From the NCBI GenBank assembly GCA_026122225.1, contig JANEZZ010001387.1, positions 217,636-281,635 on the forward strand: a stretch of 64,000 bases of DNA. Reading direction: 5' to 3'. Made by a program: the position numbers and the translations under genes. The notes below the pieces were generated by a model. It saw nothing but the letters and a program-made list of their open reading frames with translations. It had not been told where the DNA came from and did no database searches. Source of the stretch: Heloderma charlesbogerti. Lineage: Eukaryota > Chordata > Lepidosauria > Squamata > Helodermatidae. Below are positions 10,680-21,974 of this stretch, one piece after another. Each line of letters begins with the position of its first letter. Positions within the stretch are counted from its first letter, which is position 1.

Positions 10680-12200
10680 GACAATTAAAATGCTTTTCAG
10701 ACAGTTGTATGTGGCATGAGAGACTCATATACATTCATTTCTTTGGGCCTATTTGGGGGGTTCACATCATCCTCTTCACACATTGAAAGAATGCGGTGGG
10801 AGTCACAGGGCCACACAGGTTAGCCTCATCCCCATCGCTGACAGGTCTCAGAAGCATCAGAAGGGGCTGTAGGAGTGTACCAATGTATGTGTATAGAAGT
10901 CTATGTGAAGATGGTCCCTGGCCCAATCAGCCCCACACCCCGCTTGTGTGGAGGAGCTGTACACATGTACATTGGTACACACATACAGACCCTTCCAAAT
11001 TCCAATGCATTCCAAATGTATGGAGAGTGGAGGAGTGGCAACCAGTTGTACTGACGGCAGGGAGCATGGCTACTGGGAGCACTGATAGCAGGGGCAGCAC
11101 TAACCTGCCTGGCTGCACTGCTCTCCCTCACATTCTTTCAATGCATGGGGTGGGGGAGTCATTGAACCCTCTCCCACTTTGTCAGCTCTGATCAAACCAT
11201 TCTTCATGCCTTCGGAGCACTGCAAAAACCTGCTTTCCACAGACGATAGTGGAACGCCACAGGCAACTGTGATCCTTTCACGTCCCTTTCAACCGTCTCT
11301 TCCTTAAGACAGCATATGTGGGGAAAGTTGCAGCAAGTAATGCAAACTTTAGAACTGTTTACTAGTGGCAAGGAGCTAGGAACTCTTGAGTGCTTTCCGC
11401 ACCAAAATTGAAGGCAATTTGAAATTTCTTCTGTCACTGTAAAACTGCAGGTAGCAGGCAAGAAAAAATAAGGCACTGAATTTAAAGACAATCTTGTTAC
11501 TCTTGACAGATTGGTTGTTTTATATCATTTTGGAACTGCAAGAGTAAGCGAGATTACATTTATATAACTTTGAAATGACCAGTGGAAGGGGGATGAAATT
11601 AGGTTAGTTCCATTTTGCACTAAAAGGTGCAGGCACTTTGTGCTCTGATGTGACGGCAAAGAAATACATTGTCTATGTGATGGGGACACTGAGATTATAA
11701 ATGAATTTCTTTGTGGATTGCTTAGGATTTCTTTTCTGTCATAATGTTTTTTCCCCCTCATCTGCATTAATATTATTTGAAACTAATGGGTTTTATACCC
11801 TGGAGAAACATAATGGTGAAACCAAAAGCAATAAAACGTCCGATGTAAACACAGCAATATTTCTGCATTACAAAAATCTTTATTTTAAGGGAGGCTGGCC
11901 AAATTAGACGTGGAGAAAATTGAGTAAATAAAGAAAAAGCTGCCACTTCCCTTTTTCAGAGGAGTACATGAATCATAACTGTCACATTTGTCATAACTAT
12001 GACTTCTTTGGGGGAAAACCAGATGAAGGCCGGGAGGTTCCACAAAATAAATCAGCTTCCTCTTTAAAATGTTCTGACAAAGATGAGAAATCCTGAAGAT
12101 TTTCTTCGAACGGGGACACTATTTCTAGCTTAGATAGAAGCTACCTCAGCACTGGCTAGCAGACTCCCAATTTTACTTCTGTGTTTGCTTATTGAATTTG
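10680..12200. other. Non-coding stretch, no gene recognised
   Basis: A 131-codon plus-strand frame at 10,796-11,191 and its antisense frames have no family motifs. The rest is AT-rich and unremarkable. Confidence 0.4.
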
Positions 12201-12205
12201 AACAT

Positions 12206-12296
12206 TGCAATCCTATGCATGTCAACTCAGAGGTAACTCCCACTGAGTTCAGTGGGACTTACTCTCAGGTGAGTGGGTATAAGATTGCAGCCCAAA
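12206..12296. repeat. Palindromic short repeat, GCAATCCTATGCATG type
   Basis: The unit reads GCAATCCTATGCATG, then CCACTGAGTTCAGTGGGACT, then TTACTCTCAGG, then AAGATTGCAGCC. Its outer ends (GCAATC/GATTGC) and middle are self-complementary. Related copies occur at 33,424, 36,240 and 40,914. It is a MITE-like, non-coding repeat. Confidence 0.7.
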
Positions 12297-12689
12297 TCTA
12301 CTATACAGACATCAGGGCTAATCCCAAATTAGCTGCAGAGTGATAAAAGGGCTAAAAGATTTGATTTTTAAATTAAATGAAACTTCATAATAGTTTATTT
12401 TAAATTGGTGCTATTATTTGATGTTATTACTTTGCATTGTTTTGTAGTATTATAAATACAAATTAATGCCAATATAGCTGTAATATCATTCTTCTACTTC
12501 TTGGTGATTTGGCATTGAACAAATCTGAGTCCTGAGCATTCCATTTTGAAGTCATTGTATATTGCTTATATGCTTACTGTCAAGCTTCCATCTCAGTGTT
12601 CTGGAAGAATCCTTCACACCTTCCATAATGACCCCTTATCTGATGTATAATAATAAGGGCCAGACAACCTGTTGCATTTAAGGGCCATA

Positions 12690-12905
12690 AAAAAAAAAGG
12701 TAAAGGTGTCCCCAACCAGTCGTGTCCGACTCTAGGGTGCGGTGCTCATCCCCGTTTCTAAGCCGAAGAGCCAGCGCTGTCCGAAGACGCTTCCGTGGTC
12801 ATGTGGCCGGCATGACTGAACACCAAGGCGCACAGAACGCTGTTACCTTTCCTGCCGAGGCGGTACCTATTTATCTACTTGCAATTTCTTGCTTTCGAAC
12901 TGCTC
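12690..12905 (-). mobile_element. SINE with BovB-like 3' end, 5'-truncated
   Basis: Read on the minus strand, it starts GAGCAGTTCGAAAGCAAG and runs through AGTAGATAAATAGGTACCGC. It ends GAGTCGGACACGACTGG...CACCTTTACC plus a T-run. The terminal GTCGGACACGACT resembles the BovB 3' end (compare the LINE at 40.99-41.68 kb). A perfect 12 bp duplication, TTAAGGGCCATA, lies at 12,678-12,689 and 12,906-12,917. A second copy of this family starts near 63,886. Confidence 0.85.
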
Positions 12906-13324
12906 TTAAGGGCCATACAGCCTGTTATATATCTTACCATGTTTGAAATCCCAGTCCAAAATTAATGCTGCTCATTAAAATATTGACTGAACTATTGTAA
13001 GCTAACTTCTAATCATATTACTAGCACAACCATTGCCACTTTCTTGATTCCTTCTTGTGATAATGAATACTGGGTGAATGAGAAATAAGATCATACTATG
13101 TAAGGTCATATCATTCCGGTGGATCTGTGACTGCAAGCTCGCATGATCACATAGCTGAAATTTACATGAGGATGCTAATCATGTGGTTGGAGAGACACAC
13201 TGATAAAATTGAGCTCCCATGATCAGGACATGACATTTCCTCTTGTTGAATGACAAGTACACATGCGCCAACGAGAAGGGTACTTGCTAATTGTACAGTA
13301 AGAATGCACATGCCACCCTGGTGC

Positions 13325-13400
13325 TCACCCAGGACTAATAAGACACCATATGGAATACTGTATTCAGTTTTGTGTGCCCCATTTCAAGAGAGTTGTGGAC
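13325..13400 (+). pseudogene. CR1 ORF2 fragment
   Basis: The words ATATGGAATACTGTATTCAG and TTTTGTGTGCCCC encode a decayed version of the CR1 block LEYCVQFWAP, which is clear in the CR1 at 20,836-20,860. Confidence 0.55.
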
Positions 13401-13449
13401 GACCTTGCAATGACATTAGAAAAGATGCACCATACACACAAAAGAAGGC

Positions 13450-13520
13450 AAGTCAGGGTTCCTTGCAAGAGGAAAAAAGGTGGGATATAAATGCAATCAA
13501 TCAATCAATCAATCAATAAA
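13450..13520 (+). mobile_element. Sauria-type SINE tail with (AATC)n
   Basis: GGTTCCTTGCAAGAGG...GTGGGATATAAATG matches the tail of the SINE at 7,646-7,870 and runs into an AATC microsatellite. Confidence 0.7.
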
Positions 13521-13529
13521 TGGAAGATT

Positions 13530-14740
13530 GAAAGATTAGGCTACGTTTCACCGAGAAGAAAAGAGATAGTCCACTTGTTCTGTTAACCTCTATTGGAAAA
13601 TTCTACCATTGTACAGGGATGAAACATGGTCCAGTACCATAACATTATCATATTGTCAAATAATAAAGAGAGGGAAGCCATTGCTTTGATATGTCTACAT
13701 CATGATATAGCATATGGAAAAGAATAATTTCCTGTGAGATGGGCCAAGAAGGGGTGAGAGGGAAGAATATCTACTTCAGAAGAAGGCAGATCAAGATATA
13801 CTGGTAGAACTCTAGGTGATTTGTAGCATTAGATCTGAAAGGGGTTCTGGCTCCATTTTTTAACTATAGGAACAAGAAAAAGGCTTTAACCCTAAATTAG
13901 GTTGCTGAAAAGAAAGGTGGGGACTAGGAATTGTTTGTGTGTGTGAAAGGACTATGAACTCAGTTCTCTTACTGGAATGGGGTCCCCAACCTTTTTCTTT
14001 TATTGGTGGGAACATTTGAAATTTTGGGAGAGTATTGTGGGCAATCTCACAGAATGGCTATTATGGTGGGGCTTGCTTATTTATAAAATGGCTATTCGTG
14101 GTGGCTGCCAAAACATTCATTTCCCAGAAGGCAAACTGATGAGACTGAAAGAAAAGCAGTGTGCCCAAGAACCTACATACAAGGCAGAGGTGGGGTCTGA
14201 GCTCCAAAACACAAAACCACTCCACTGAACCAAAACAAAGATTTGCTTTGTGTCATGGCAGCACTTTGCTTTGTGTCATGGCAATCTCCCAGTTCAAAAA
14301 AATATATTGTTAAAAAATCTTAAGGAATAACATTAAAAGCAGCAGGGGCAAGGAGCTTGATAGGTGTCAAGAAAGGTGTCCAAAGGCACATTGGTGCCCA
14401 CAGGCACCATGTTGGAGACCCCAGCAGATTCCTGGGCTGAAGGTATATCTAGTCCAGTTGCCCATGGGAAGCCCACGATAGGACATGAGTGTGAAAACAC
14501 CCTCAGAGCTCAGAGGCAGCCTGTTCCTTAATTCTAAGTGTATGTCTGCCCTCCCCCTTAGCCACTATTTTGCACCTGGCTCTGGTTGGTGGCCCTCCAG
14601 TTCTAATTAAAAAGCCAAGTAGATCCTGCAAGCCTGACGTCTGTTCACCCCTGATCTTCTTCTACAAGCAACATCACTTTCACCACTGGGATAAAACTCG
14701 AATGATATTAGTCATAAGCAGACCAAGCCCTGTCTCTCAT
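13530..14740. other. Non-coding stretch with old repeat fragments
   Basis: No gene is seen. A 26 bp block (GCTTTGTGTCATGGCA) is duplicated in tandem near 14,237-14,285. Around 14,440-14,530 a patch (TCTAGTCCAGTTGCCCATGG) looks like an old CR1 3' fragment. Confidence 0.4.
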
Positions 14741-14749
14741 GGAGATCTT

Positions 14750-15131
14750 GAGCATCTCTACACCAGCCTAAAATCCTGCGTTTAAAATAGGGCTTTTCGC
14801 TTCCGTTTTAAAAGCATGATAATGATGGACTCCCTTTGCACATGCTTCCTTTTCCCCAAATCCCTTTTCTCCCGTATCTGAGTCTTCCATATGTTTCATT
14901 GGTCTAGCACCTCTTATTGCCAGTTTTCCTCTTTTCATGAGAGAACTCAAACGGAACTCAAGTGCTGTAATGTGATCACTCATTATCTCCAATCTTTTTA
15001 AAAAAAAATGGAATAAAGGTCATTTAGGTCGGGAGATGCCCTGGAGGTGAACGGCATCACCTAAAGGACCCACAAACTTCTGAGAATGTCCAATCTCAAT
15101 AGCAGGATAAAAGCTGCATGTGAAGAAGCCC
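14750..15131. mobile_element. MITE family with three copies (copy 2)
   Basis: Same family as 3,726-4,112, starting GAGCATCTCTACACCAGCC and ending GAAGCCC. Flanking GAGATCTT (14,742-14,749) and CAGATCTA (15,132-15,139) share the core AGATCT (6 of 8). This weakly supports an 8 bp duplication and a hAT-type origin. Confidence 0.75.
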
Positions 15132-15139
15132 CAGATCTA

Positions 15140-15835
15140 ACAGAAATGGCAATAAGAGAAAGTCAGTAATTTCTGTGAAAGTCTGTAAAAGAGAGGCCAG
15201 CTCTCTCACCATGCATGTCCTGGCATCCAAATCTTTAATTTTTAGGGAACATTTCTCACTAGGTCATCACTAGGTCCTTCCCTGTGGCATTTTCAAGAAG
15301 CACCTAGACATTTATTTCAGGGATGGTTTATGTATAGGGTGGCCTTTTAGCCATAAGTGCTCCCTTTCGAAGAGGTTCTCTCACATCAACTAGCACTCCT
15401 AACACAGAATCTGTCATCCTTTGCTGTTATCCTCTGTCCCTCTTCTCTCACAACCTCTCTGGCTCGGATTCTGCTCGCTGTACCACACTGAAAATTACAT
15501 CCCCCTATCTGTGAGCTGAATCAGAGTGCCTGACATCCACGTGGGTTCTATGCTGGTACCTGTGCTGACCACTGTTAATCCAAGCACAACATAAGTAGGT
15601 AGCACCACGTCAGCTACTGTAGCATTAATCCTCTGTGCATCTAGGTTCTCATTTCCTAATACGGAAATGTTCCCAGAAAATAGTTTCCACTGCCATCCTA
15701 AAAGACCAATGACAGTTGGTCAGTGGTAGTACAATATAATCTGTCGCTTGCGCACTGAACAACTGGGGTTGCTGTGCACCACAGGACTGTCATATAACCA
15801 CTTCACCATGCACCCGACATCAAGCTCCACACCCT
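15140..15835. other. Non-coding stretch, nothing recognised
   Basis: Mixed-composition sequence without clear coding potential, exon signals or repeat termini. Confidence 0.4.
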
Positions 15836-15842
15836 CAATCCA

Positions 15843-16040
15843 GATTAAGAACATTAGAATTGGCTGTGGACCAAGGTCCATGTAGTCCAGTGTTCTGTCT
15901 CCAGCAGTGGCCCTCCAGATGCCTATGGGGGTTCACAAGTAAAACACTATACTGATCCCTTGTCTTGTTGTTTGTCCACAGTAGATAGCATTCAGAGATA
16001 TGCTGCCTTACATGAGGGTTCAGTACAGTTGAAAGAGCCA
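15843..16040 (-). mobile_element. CR1 3' fragment (minus)
   Basis: AAGAACATTAGAATTGGCTG, CCAAGGTCCATGTAGTCCAG and GGCCCTCCAGATGCC form the reverse complement of a CR1 subfamily 3' end. The same subfamily is seen forward at 30,130-30,318 (ACCAGCATGGCTATTCTTATGTTCTT). Confidence 0.65.
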
Positions 16041-16271
16041 TAGGCCAATTTTGCCTCTTTAAGGGAGCAAGCCTACCCAGGTTTCAACAGAAAAGAAAGT
16101 CCTACAACTCCCAGAATTCCCCAGCCAGCCAAATGCAGTTCTTTTCAATGGATGCAGTTCACATGCCAAGCTTTGCGTCACTTAGGGTGCATTGCTGGCT
16201 GGAGAATTCTGGGAGTTGAAGGGCTCTTTTCTGTCAGAACATGCATAGCATTGTGCCCTAAGGGTCTAAGT

Positions 16272-16406
16272 CAGGGGTGGGCAACCTGTGGCCCTCCAGA
16301 TGTTAGACTGCAACTCCCATCAGCCCTAAACAGTGTAGCCAATGGTGAGGAATAATGGGAGCCGCAGTCCAACCACATCTGGAGGGCCACAAGTTGCCCA
16401 CGCCTG
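16272..16406. mobile_element. hAT-like MITE with 8 bp target duplication
   Basis: Termini are CAGGGGTGGGCAACCTGTGG and its near complement CCACAAGTTGCCCACGCCTG. The duplication is GTCTAAGT (16,264-16,271) and ATCTAAGT (16,407-16,414), 7 of 8 identical. It is a small non-autonomous element. Confidence 0.9.
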
Positions 16407-16424
16407 ATCTAAGTCGTTAGATCT

Positions 16425-16500
16425 CAGAGTCTAGCCTGAGCCAGAGAGTCTAGCCTGAGCCAGCCTGAGCTAGATCTCCAAGTCTAGCATGAGCCAGACA
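16425..16500. repeat. Short tandem duplication, TCTAGCCTGAGCCAG unit
   Basis: The word TCTAGCCTGAGCCAG and variants occur three to four times within 75 bp. It is non-coding slippage-type repetition. Confidence 0.7.
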
Positions 16501-16502
16501 AG

Positions 16503-16634
16503 GGCTGAATCTACACATAGCAGTTGCACCATTATCATACTGAAGTGATAACTATTGGTGCACATGACACCAATGGGCACCAATAGTTATCACTGCAGTA
16601 TGATAACGGTATAACTGCTATGTATAGATTCAGC
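16503..16634. repeat. Foldback element, about 59 bp arms
   Basis: The left arm GGCTGAATCTACACATAGCA ... GATAACTATTGGTGC is the near-perfect complement of the right arm GCACCAATAGTTATC ... ATAGATTCAGCC. The loop is about 15 bp. The GGCTGAATCTA ends act as terminal inverted repeats of a MITE. Confidence 0.85.
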
Positions 16635-17810
16635 CAAGGTGATCTATGTGCCGCCAACTGCCATTGCTGAGGCCATCAGAGGGAAAGGAAGCAGCAGGCA
16701 CGCCTCTGTCAGCCAGCTGAGAGCCTCCCCCCTGCAGCTATCTACTGCAATCGCTGAGGCTGTCAGAGGAAGCCGCTGCACTTCCGTTGTGCTTGGGGCC
16801 AGCTCTACCACCTGTTGAATTGCCAAGCCGAACTTTGTCACTAAGAACCTAGAGCCTGAATTTGTGTTGTTGTTTTTCCCTCCTCTCTCCTTCTTCCTTT
16901 TGTGTCACATCTTTTAGATTGTAAGCCTGATGACAAGGACTGTCTTATTACTGAACTTTGTTAAGTTGCTCTGATAGTCTTTTTTGGCTGAAAGGTGGAG
17001 AAGAAAGGCTTTAAATAAATAAATAATAAAATATAAATACGCCTGCTGAATATCAGATAAAATGTTTACTTTAGAGAAAGGAAGTATTTTTAAAAATCCA
17101 TACAAATTATTATGGTTGATATCAGGTGAATGGTTTATTAATACTGTTTAACTCATTTGTAGTTTTAGAAGGTTTATATTTCACTCTTCCTATCAATTCC
17201 ACACCATGAACATGCATGTGACCTTTTTTTCCTGACCATGAAACATTCAACAGGGGAAGTAAGTGAAATGATTTCTCTGTCTTATTCATTCATTCTCTCC
17301 TTCCCTCCCTCAGTGTATTTCCTGTCTACGTGCCACAATTTCTTGTCGTGACTGCAAGGATCCAACGTCATTTTGGGGGGAAAAAAGAAGTGTTTCAACT
17401 TTCTTTCCTCCTACACTTTTTTTAAATTGCCTAGGATTAATAACCAGAAATACAAAGTGTAAAATGCTGTCCCCCCTACTCCCACCTAAAATTTAGCAGT
17501 TGACAGTTTTGTACACTGAACTGACTCTGCACTGTAATTGTAATCAGAATTGGAATGTTGCATTTAATGTCGGGCATCCTATAGAACATTTTTCTCACAC
17601 CTTTGATTAGTAATTTATTAGCTGAATTAGAGAGTCATTTCTGTACATGAGAAAAAGTAGTAATTTGCTGTGCTGTTTTTGCTTTAAGCAATTTTCTTCT
17701 AACTCTGTTCCCGTACTAGAACTGAGCTGGAAAGGGGGGCGGGGTGCTTAAAGCAACACACTACAGTGAGATAAGGCAGGACTTCCTTCTACGCTGTTTT
17801 TCACATAAAG

Positions 17811-18166
17811 CGGAGGTGGGAAATTCAGGCCCAGGAGCCAAATCCAGCCTCCTGAGGTCTCAGTTCAGCCTATCAGGGTTCCCCAGATAGCCACACCCCC
17901 TTCATCTGGCCCCACCCTCTTTTCCTCAACCACCAATAGTTTGGTGGCATTTGTGCCATTCTTTCCCCATTCTAAAAGGTTGCATTGTGTCTCCTGAGGC
18001 TTAGTTACTGGACAGTAAGAGCTTTACGCTACAACATCCGGGGGGGGGGGTTGTATTTTGGGCCCTGCCCCTTTGCCTTTGGCCATGCCCACCACTGGAA
18101 TACAGCTCCCGAGAGCTCCTCCAAAACTGAATTCGGCCCTCAGGCTTAAGAGGTTCGACACCCGTG
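17811..18166. mobile_element. hAT-like non-autonomous element with 8 bp duplication
   Basis: It starts CGGAGGTGGGAAATTC and ends GTTCGACACCCGTG. ACATAAAG (17,803-17,810) and ATATAAAG (18,167-18,174) flank it (7 of 8). The body contains CCTGAGGCTTAGTTACTGG, shared with the element at 35,520-35,826 and, reversed, at about 50,872-51,233. Confidence 0.85.
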
Positions 18167-18269
18167 ATATAAAGAACAGAGCCCTCCATCCTCACTTTAT
18201 ATGTGAACAGGTATGGCTGCGCTATTATGTTTAGTTTCGTTGGTTTGGTCACAGCATTTTATGCTGGCC

Positions 18270-19130
18270 ATTAACAATAATTTATCTGGGTAGTGTACAG
18301 AAACAAATTTAACTATATAATATAGAAAATATACAAAACAAACACAAAATTAAAAACAAGTTAGAACAGCATCAAAATAAAAGGTCTGAAAAGCACAAAA
18401 ATCTGTTTTTAAAATGGAAAAACCTGGAAAAAATAAAAAAAGGTGATCAACTCATAACAAAAAGACCACAGTGTAGGTGCTAGGCAAGCTTTCCTTGGAA
18501 GGGCATTCCACAACCAAAGTGCTACCACTGAAAAGGCCCTCTCCTTAGTGGCCAGCAGCCTCATCTCCTTTGGCAAGGTCAGACAAAGGACTTCTGAAGA
18601 TGATCTTAGGGTATATGTGGGAGGAGAAAATCCTTCAGGTAACCTGGACCCAAGCTGGACCCAGTGCTTTGAAATGCACCCAGAAATGGACTGGTAGCCA
18701 GTGCAGATCACAAAGCACTGACATAATAGGATTATATCCTCTAGTCCTTGTTAACAATCTCACTGACCTATTGTGGACCAGCTGAAGTTCAAAGGCAGAC
18801 CCACATATTGCATTTGAGTAATCCAAATGAGAGGTGTCTAGGGGTGAATAATTGGAGCTAGGCTGTCTTTGTCTAGATAGGATTACATTTGGTATATCAG
18901 CCTGGTAAAAGGTGCTCCATGCCACTGAGGCCATCTGTGTCTCCAACAACAATGTCAGATTGCCAAACCTGATCTTTAACGGCAAGTATAATCCCTCCAA
19001 AACTGGTTGAACAACACTTAGCTAGGCAGACAAACAGTATCTCCATCTTGTTTGGACTGAGTCTCAGTTTCATGGCCCACATCCAGTCCACAAGGCAGTG
19101 ATTCCGAACACTGGATTTGATGAAAAGGGG
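18270..19130 (-). pseudogene. L2-type LINE 3' portion (minus), decayed
   Basis: The minus-strand frames read LDYSNAICGSAFELQLVHNR, SVRLLTRTRGYNP, LCDLHWLPVHFWVHFKAL and then TLRSSSEVLCLTLPKEMRLL, AFSVVALWLWNALPRKACLA. This is the same order of blocks as the C-terminal part of the L2 at 49.66-50.1 kb. Several frameshifts are present. The 3' untranslated tail lies at about 18,270-18,420. Confidence 0.8.
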
Positions 19131-19139
19131 AGCGAGAGT

Positions 19140-19735
19140 GCTGAGTGTTATCTGCCTAAGGCCAGTATCATATCAATATGATCATGGTGATGCTATATCC
19201 CTCTTGAGCATTTATACCTCATAGTGCACACAATGACATCTGTTGCAGTATTTTGGATAATATGGAATAAAAAGTAGGAAATGCTAGAAAAGCAGAGTAG
19301 GGAATACATAATGTGCCCCAACAGTCATCAGTCCACTGTGATACTGATAAAAAGTACTAGTGTAGATCTAGCCCTGGTAACATCTTAGTCCACATCTGAG
19401 TATCAGTCCTGAGTAGCCATGGTCCACCTGCTTCCACACTATTACTATGATGGCAAAGGCCCTCCAAACCTGACAGTTGGATCCACACAAAACTACCTCG
19501 GAGAACTGATTTAATTGAACGCACATTATAATCATCATAGCACAAATGTGTTCTCTAGTTTTCTTTATGATCTGAAATACTGCACACAAATGTCATAAAC
19601 AAATGTCTGAACCTTTGGTTACAATCTACTTCTCTCCCTGCTCTTCCTTGAGAGAAACCTAAATAGAGCAATCACTTAGTAACTGTCTTTTCATATTTAT
19701 ACATCTAGTCTTCCTCCAAAGATCATTGCGGGTGT
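19140..19735. other. Non-coding stretch between L2 relic and Ngaro
   Basis: No coding or repeat signal that I can name. Confidence 0.4.
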
Positions 19736-19739
19736 AAGG

Positions 19740-20188
19740 AGGGGAAAATAAAGAGATGAGACACAAGTACTTGGAATAAAATCTCGGCCACATTTATTGA
19801 AATTCTTTGATCTGCGAAGGGGAGCTAAGCGGGCACCTTCTCAAAGCCAGGAAAGCCTGGCGAAATATTAGGTGAGACATTCACCCCCAATTTTGGGTCA
19901 GGAGACATTCCCGTCACCTCCCCTCGAGCCACAAAACTCATAGTGAGTGAGGAGAGTTGGCCTCAAAGGTGATCCCTACCGCCCAACTAGGGCCAGAAAA
20001 CCCTTAACTGGAAGCCTCAGGCCTTACCAGTCACCTGAAACGGTGCCTCTGAACGCTCATCAACCCTAAAACCCACCAAGGTGCCCGCATATACCCACCA
20101 CAGGAGGGCGGCAAACCTCTGCTTAGCCATTCTCCCCCCAGCATTGAAACCATTCAAGCAAACCACTTCACAGATCAGCCAAAAACAA
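19740..20188 (-). mobile_element. Probable 3' part of the Ngaro element
   Basis: The block left of the CR1 insertion keeps the moderately GC-rich composition of the Ngaro. A minus-strand frame here (NGFNAGGRMAKQRF) is a plausible continuation of the hydrolase frame that breaks off at 21,343. It ends in an A/T-rich segment with AATAAA. Assignment is by position and composition only. Confidence 0.5.
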
Positions 20189-21342
20189 ATATACCTCGAC
20201 TTTAGCAAAGCTTTCAACAAAATGCCCCATGATATCCTGGTGAGCAAACCAGCTCAAAGTGGGCTAGGAGAACAACGATCAGGTGGATCCACAGTTGGCT
20301 ACAGAATCGGACTCAAAGAGTGCTTATCAATAGGACCTTCTCAAACTGGGGAGAGGTAAAGAGCGGGGTACCACAGGGCTCAGTCCTGGGCCCAGTGCTC
20401 TTCAACATTTTTATTAATGACTTGGAGGAGGAGGTGCCGCAAAAGCTGATCAAATTTCCAGATGACACAAAATTGGGCAGGATAGCTAATACCCTGGAAG
20501 ACAGAAACAAAATTCAAAGTGATCTTGATAGACTGGAGCACTGGGCAGAAAACAACAGAATTACATTTAACAGGGATAAATGGCAAGTTCTGCATCTAGG
20601 AAAAAGAAACCAAATGCACAGTTACAAGATGGGGGATACGTGGCTCAACAACACTACAAGCGAGAAGGATCTTGGAATTGTTGTTGATCACAAGCTGAAT
20701 ATGAGCCAACAATGTGATGTGGCAGCAAAAAAGGCCAATGCTATTTTGGGCTGCATTAACAGAATTATAGCGTCCAAATCCCGGGAAGTACTAGTTCCCC
20801 TCTACTCAGCACTGGTTAGGCCTCATCTGGAGTACTGTGTCCAGTTCTGGGCACCGGACTTTAAGAAGGATGCAGACAAGCTGGAGAGGGTTCAGAGGAG
20901 GGCAACAAAGATGATCAGGGGACTGGAAACAAAGCCCTATGAGGAGAGACTGAAAGAACTGGGCATGTTTAGCCTTGAGAAGAGAAGACTGAGGGGAGAT
21001 AGGATAGCACTCTTCAAGTACTTGAAAGGTTGTCACAGAGAGGAATGCCAGGATCTCTTCTCGATCATCCCAGAGTGCAGGACACGGAGTCATGGGCTCA
21101 AGTGACAGGAAGCCAGATTCCGGCTGAACATCAGGAAAAACCTCCTGACTATCAGAGCAATACGACAATGGAACCAATGACCTAGGGAGGTGGTGAGCTC
21201 TCCCACACTGGAGGCATTCAAGACGAGGCTGGACAGCCATCTGTCGGGGATGCTCTGACTTGGATTCCTGCATTGAGCAGGGGGTTGGACTCAGTGGTCT
21301 TATAGGCCCCTTCCAAGAACCCTACTATTCTATGATTCTATG
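20189..21342 (+). mobile_element. CR1 LINE, 5'-truncated, inserted in the Ngaro hydrolase frame
   Basis: The copy starts inside the RT at the codons for LDFSKAFNKMPHDIL. It ends with GGGTTGGACTCAGTGGTCTT...CTATTCTATGATTCTATGA, the CR1 terminus. Immediately right of it the Ngaro frame ends mid-domain at ...DEGND, so the CR1 landed after the Ngaro. CR1 elements normally lack target duplications, and none is seen. Confidence 0.85.
20320..21105 (+). pseudogene. CR1 ORF2 protein, reverse transcriptase C-terminal part
   Basis: A 261-codon open frame reads GVPQGSVLGPVLFNIFINDL (RT palm). It then has FPDDTKLG where an active enzyme has YADDTKLG, so the first residue pair of the catalytic motif is altered (YA to FP). 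Next come DRLEHWAENNRITFNRDKWQ, then KDLGIVVDHKLNMSQQC, then RPHLEYCVQFWAP, and the CR1 C-terminal block MFSLEKRRLRGDRIALFKYL. The upstream RT part (20,190-20,280) is in a different frame, so there is a frameshift near 20,280. The protein would have reverse-transcribed CR1 RNA. This copy is dead because of truncation, the frameshift and the motif change, although most of the C-terminal half is intact, which suggests modest age. Confidence 0.85.
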
Positions 21343-21974
21343 AAATCGTTGCCCTCATCAGATAAGTGGACCCCATCTTGCCTATATAGCTCCCTCCACA
21401 CGTAAGAAATATCGGGATGCCTAATTATCCCATCCCCTTGACTGAATAAGGCGTGACCTATCTCCCTATTCACCTTCCTGCAGGCCTTATCCAGGACCCG
21501 AGGATCCAAACCGTCGCGCCATACCAGTCTGGGCAATAAACACGACCACAGAATGGAAACTCCCAGCCAACGATGCCAGATAACTTGAAAGTCGGCCAAA
21601 GCCTGCAAAATGAGGGCCTTGCCCTTCAGCAAGCCCAAATCTTTCCCCCCATGGTGTAACAGCACAACCTGTGGGGGAACACAAACCAGACCGTGCTGGA
21701 ATAATGTAAGCAGGAGGCGCTCCCAACTCATGCCATGTCTGCCCAACCACTGAACGTTGGCATACTAGCTGAGTCCGAGCTGGGATCCGCAGCTTGACCG
21801 GGAGGCCCTCCGTCCGGCCCAGAAGACCATGCTGTGCCCACAAATAAGCACACACACTGGCCCCTGAGCATTCCAGCGATCTAGGAAACAAAAGTGAACA
21901 TGAGAGAACAACAGCATAAGAACTAGAGCCCAGGTAGTGGCTTCACATAGGCTCTGTAGGCCTTGGAGCGCCAC
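21343..21974 (-). pseudogene. Ngaro SGNH hydrolase ORF, broken
   Basis: The minus-strand frame shows block I as CGHSMVFW (candidate Ser codon 21,833-21,831). A stop follows just before YANVQWLGRHGMSWE, then LLHHGGKDLG. The expected GGND is GGKD here, so the oxyanion Asn has become Lys (codon 21,644-21,642). LVWRDGLDPRVLDKACRKVN, GIIRHPDISYVWRELYRQ and block V DGVHLSDEGND follow, with Asp and His present. SGNH hydrolases are esterase/lipase-fold enzymes. In Ngaro elements the role is unknown. The frame is cut by CR1 at 21,342. The Asn-to-Lys change and the stop argue against activity. Confidence 0.8.

Noticed and set aside
10796..11191. 131-codon plus-strand frame
   Set aside because: No domain, and comparable antisense frames exist. 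Chance.
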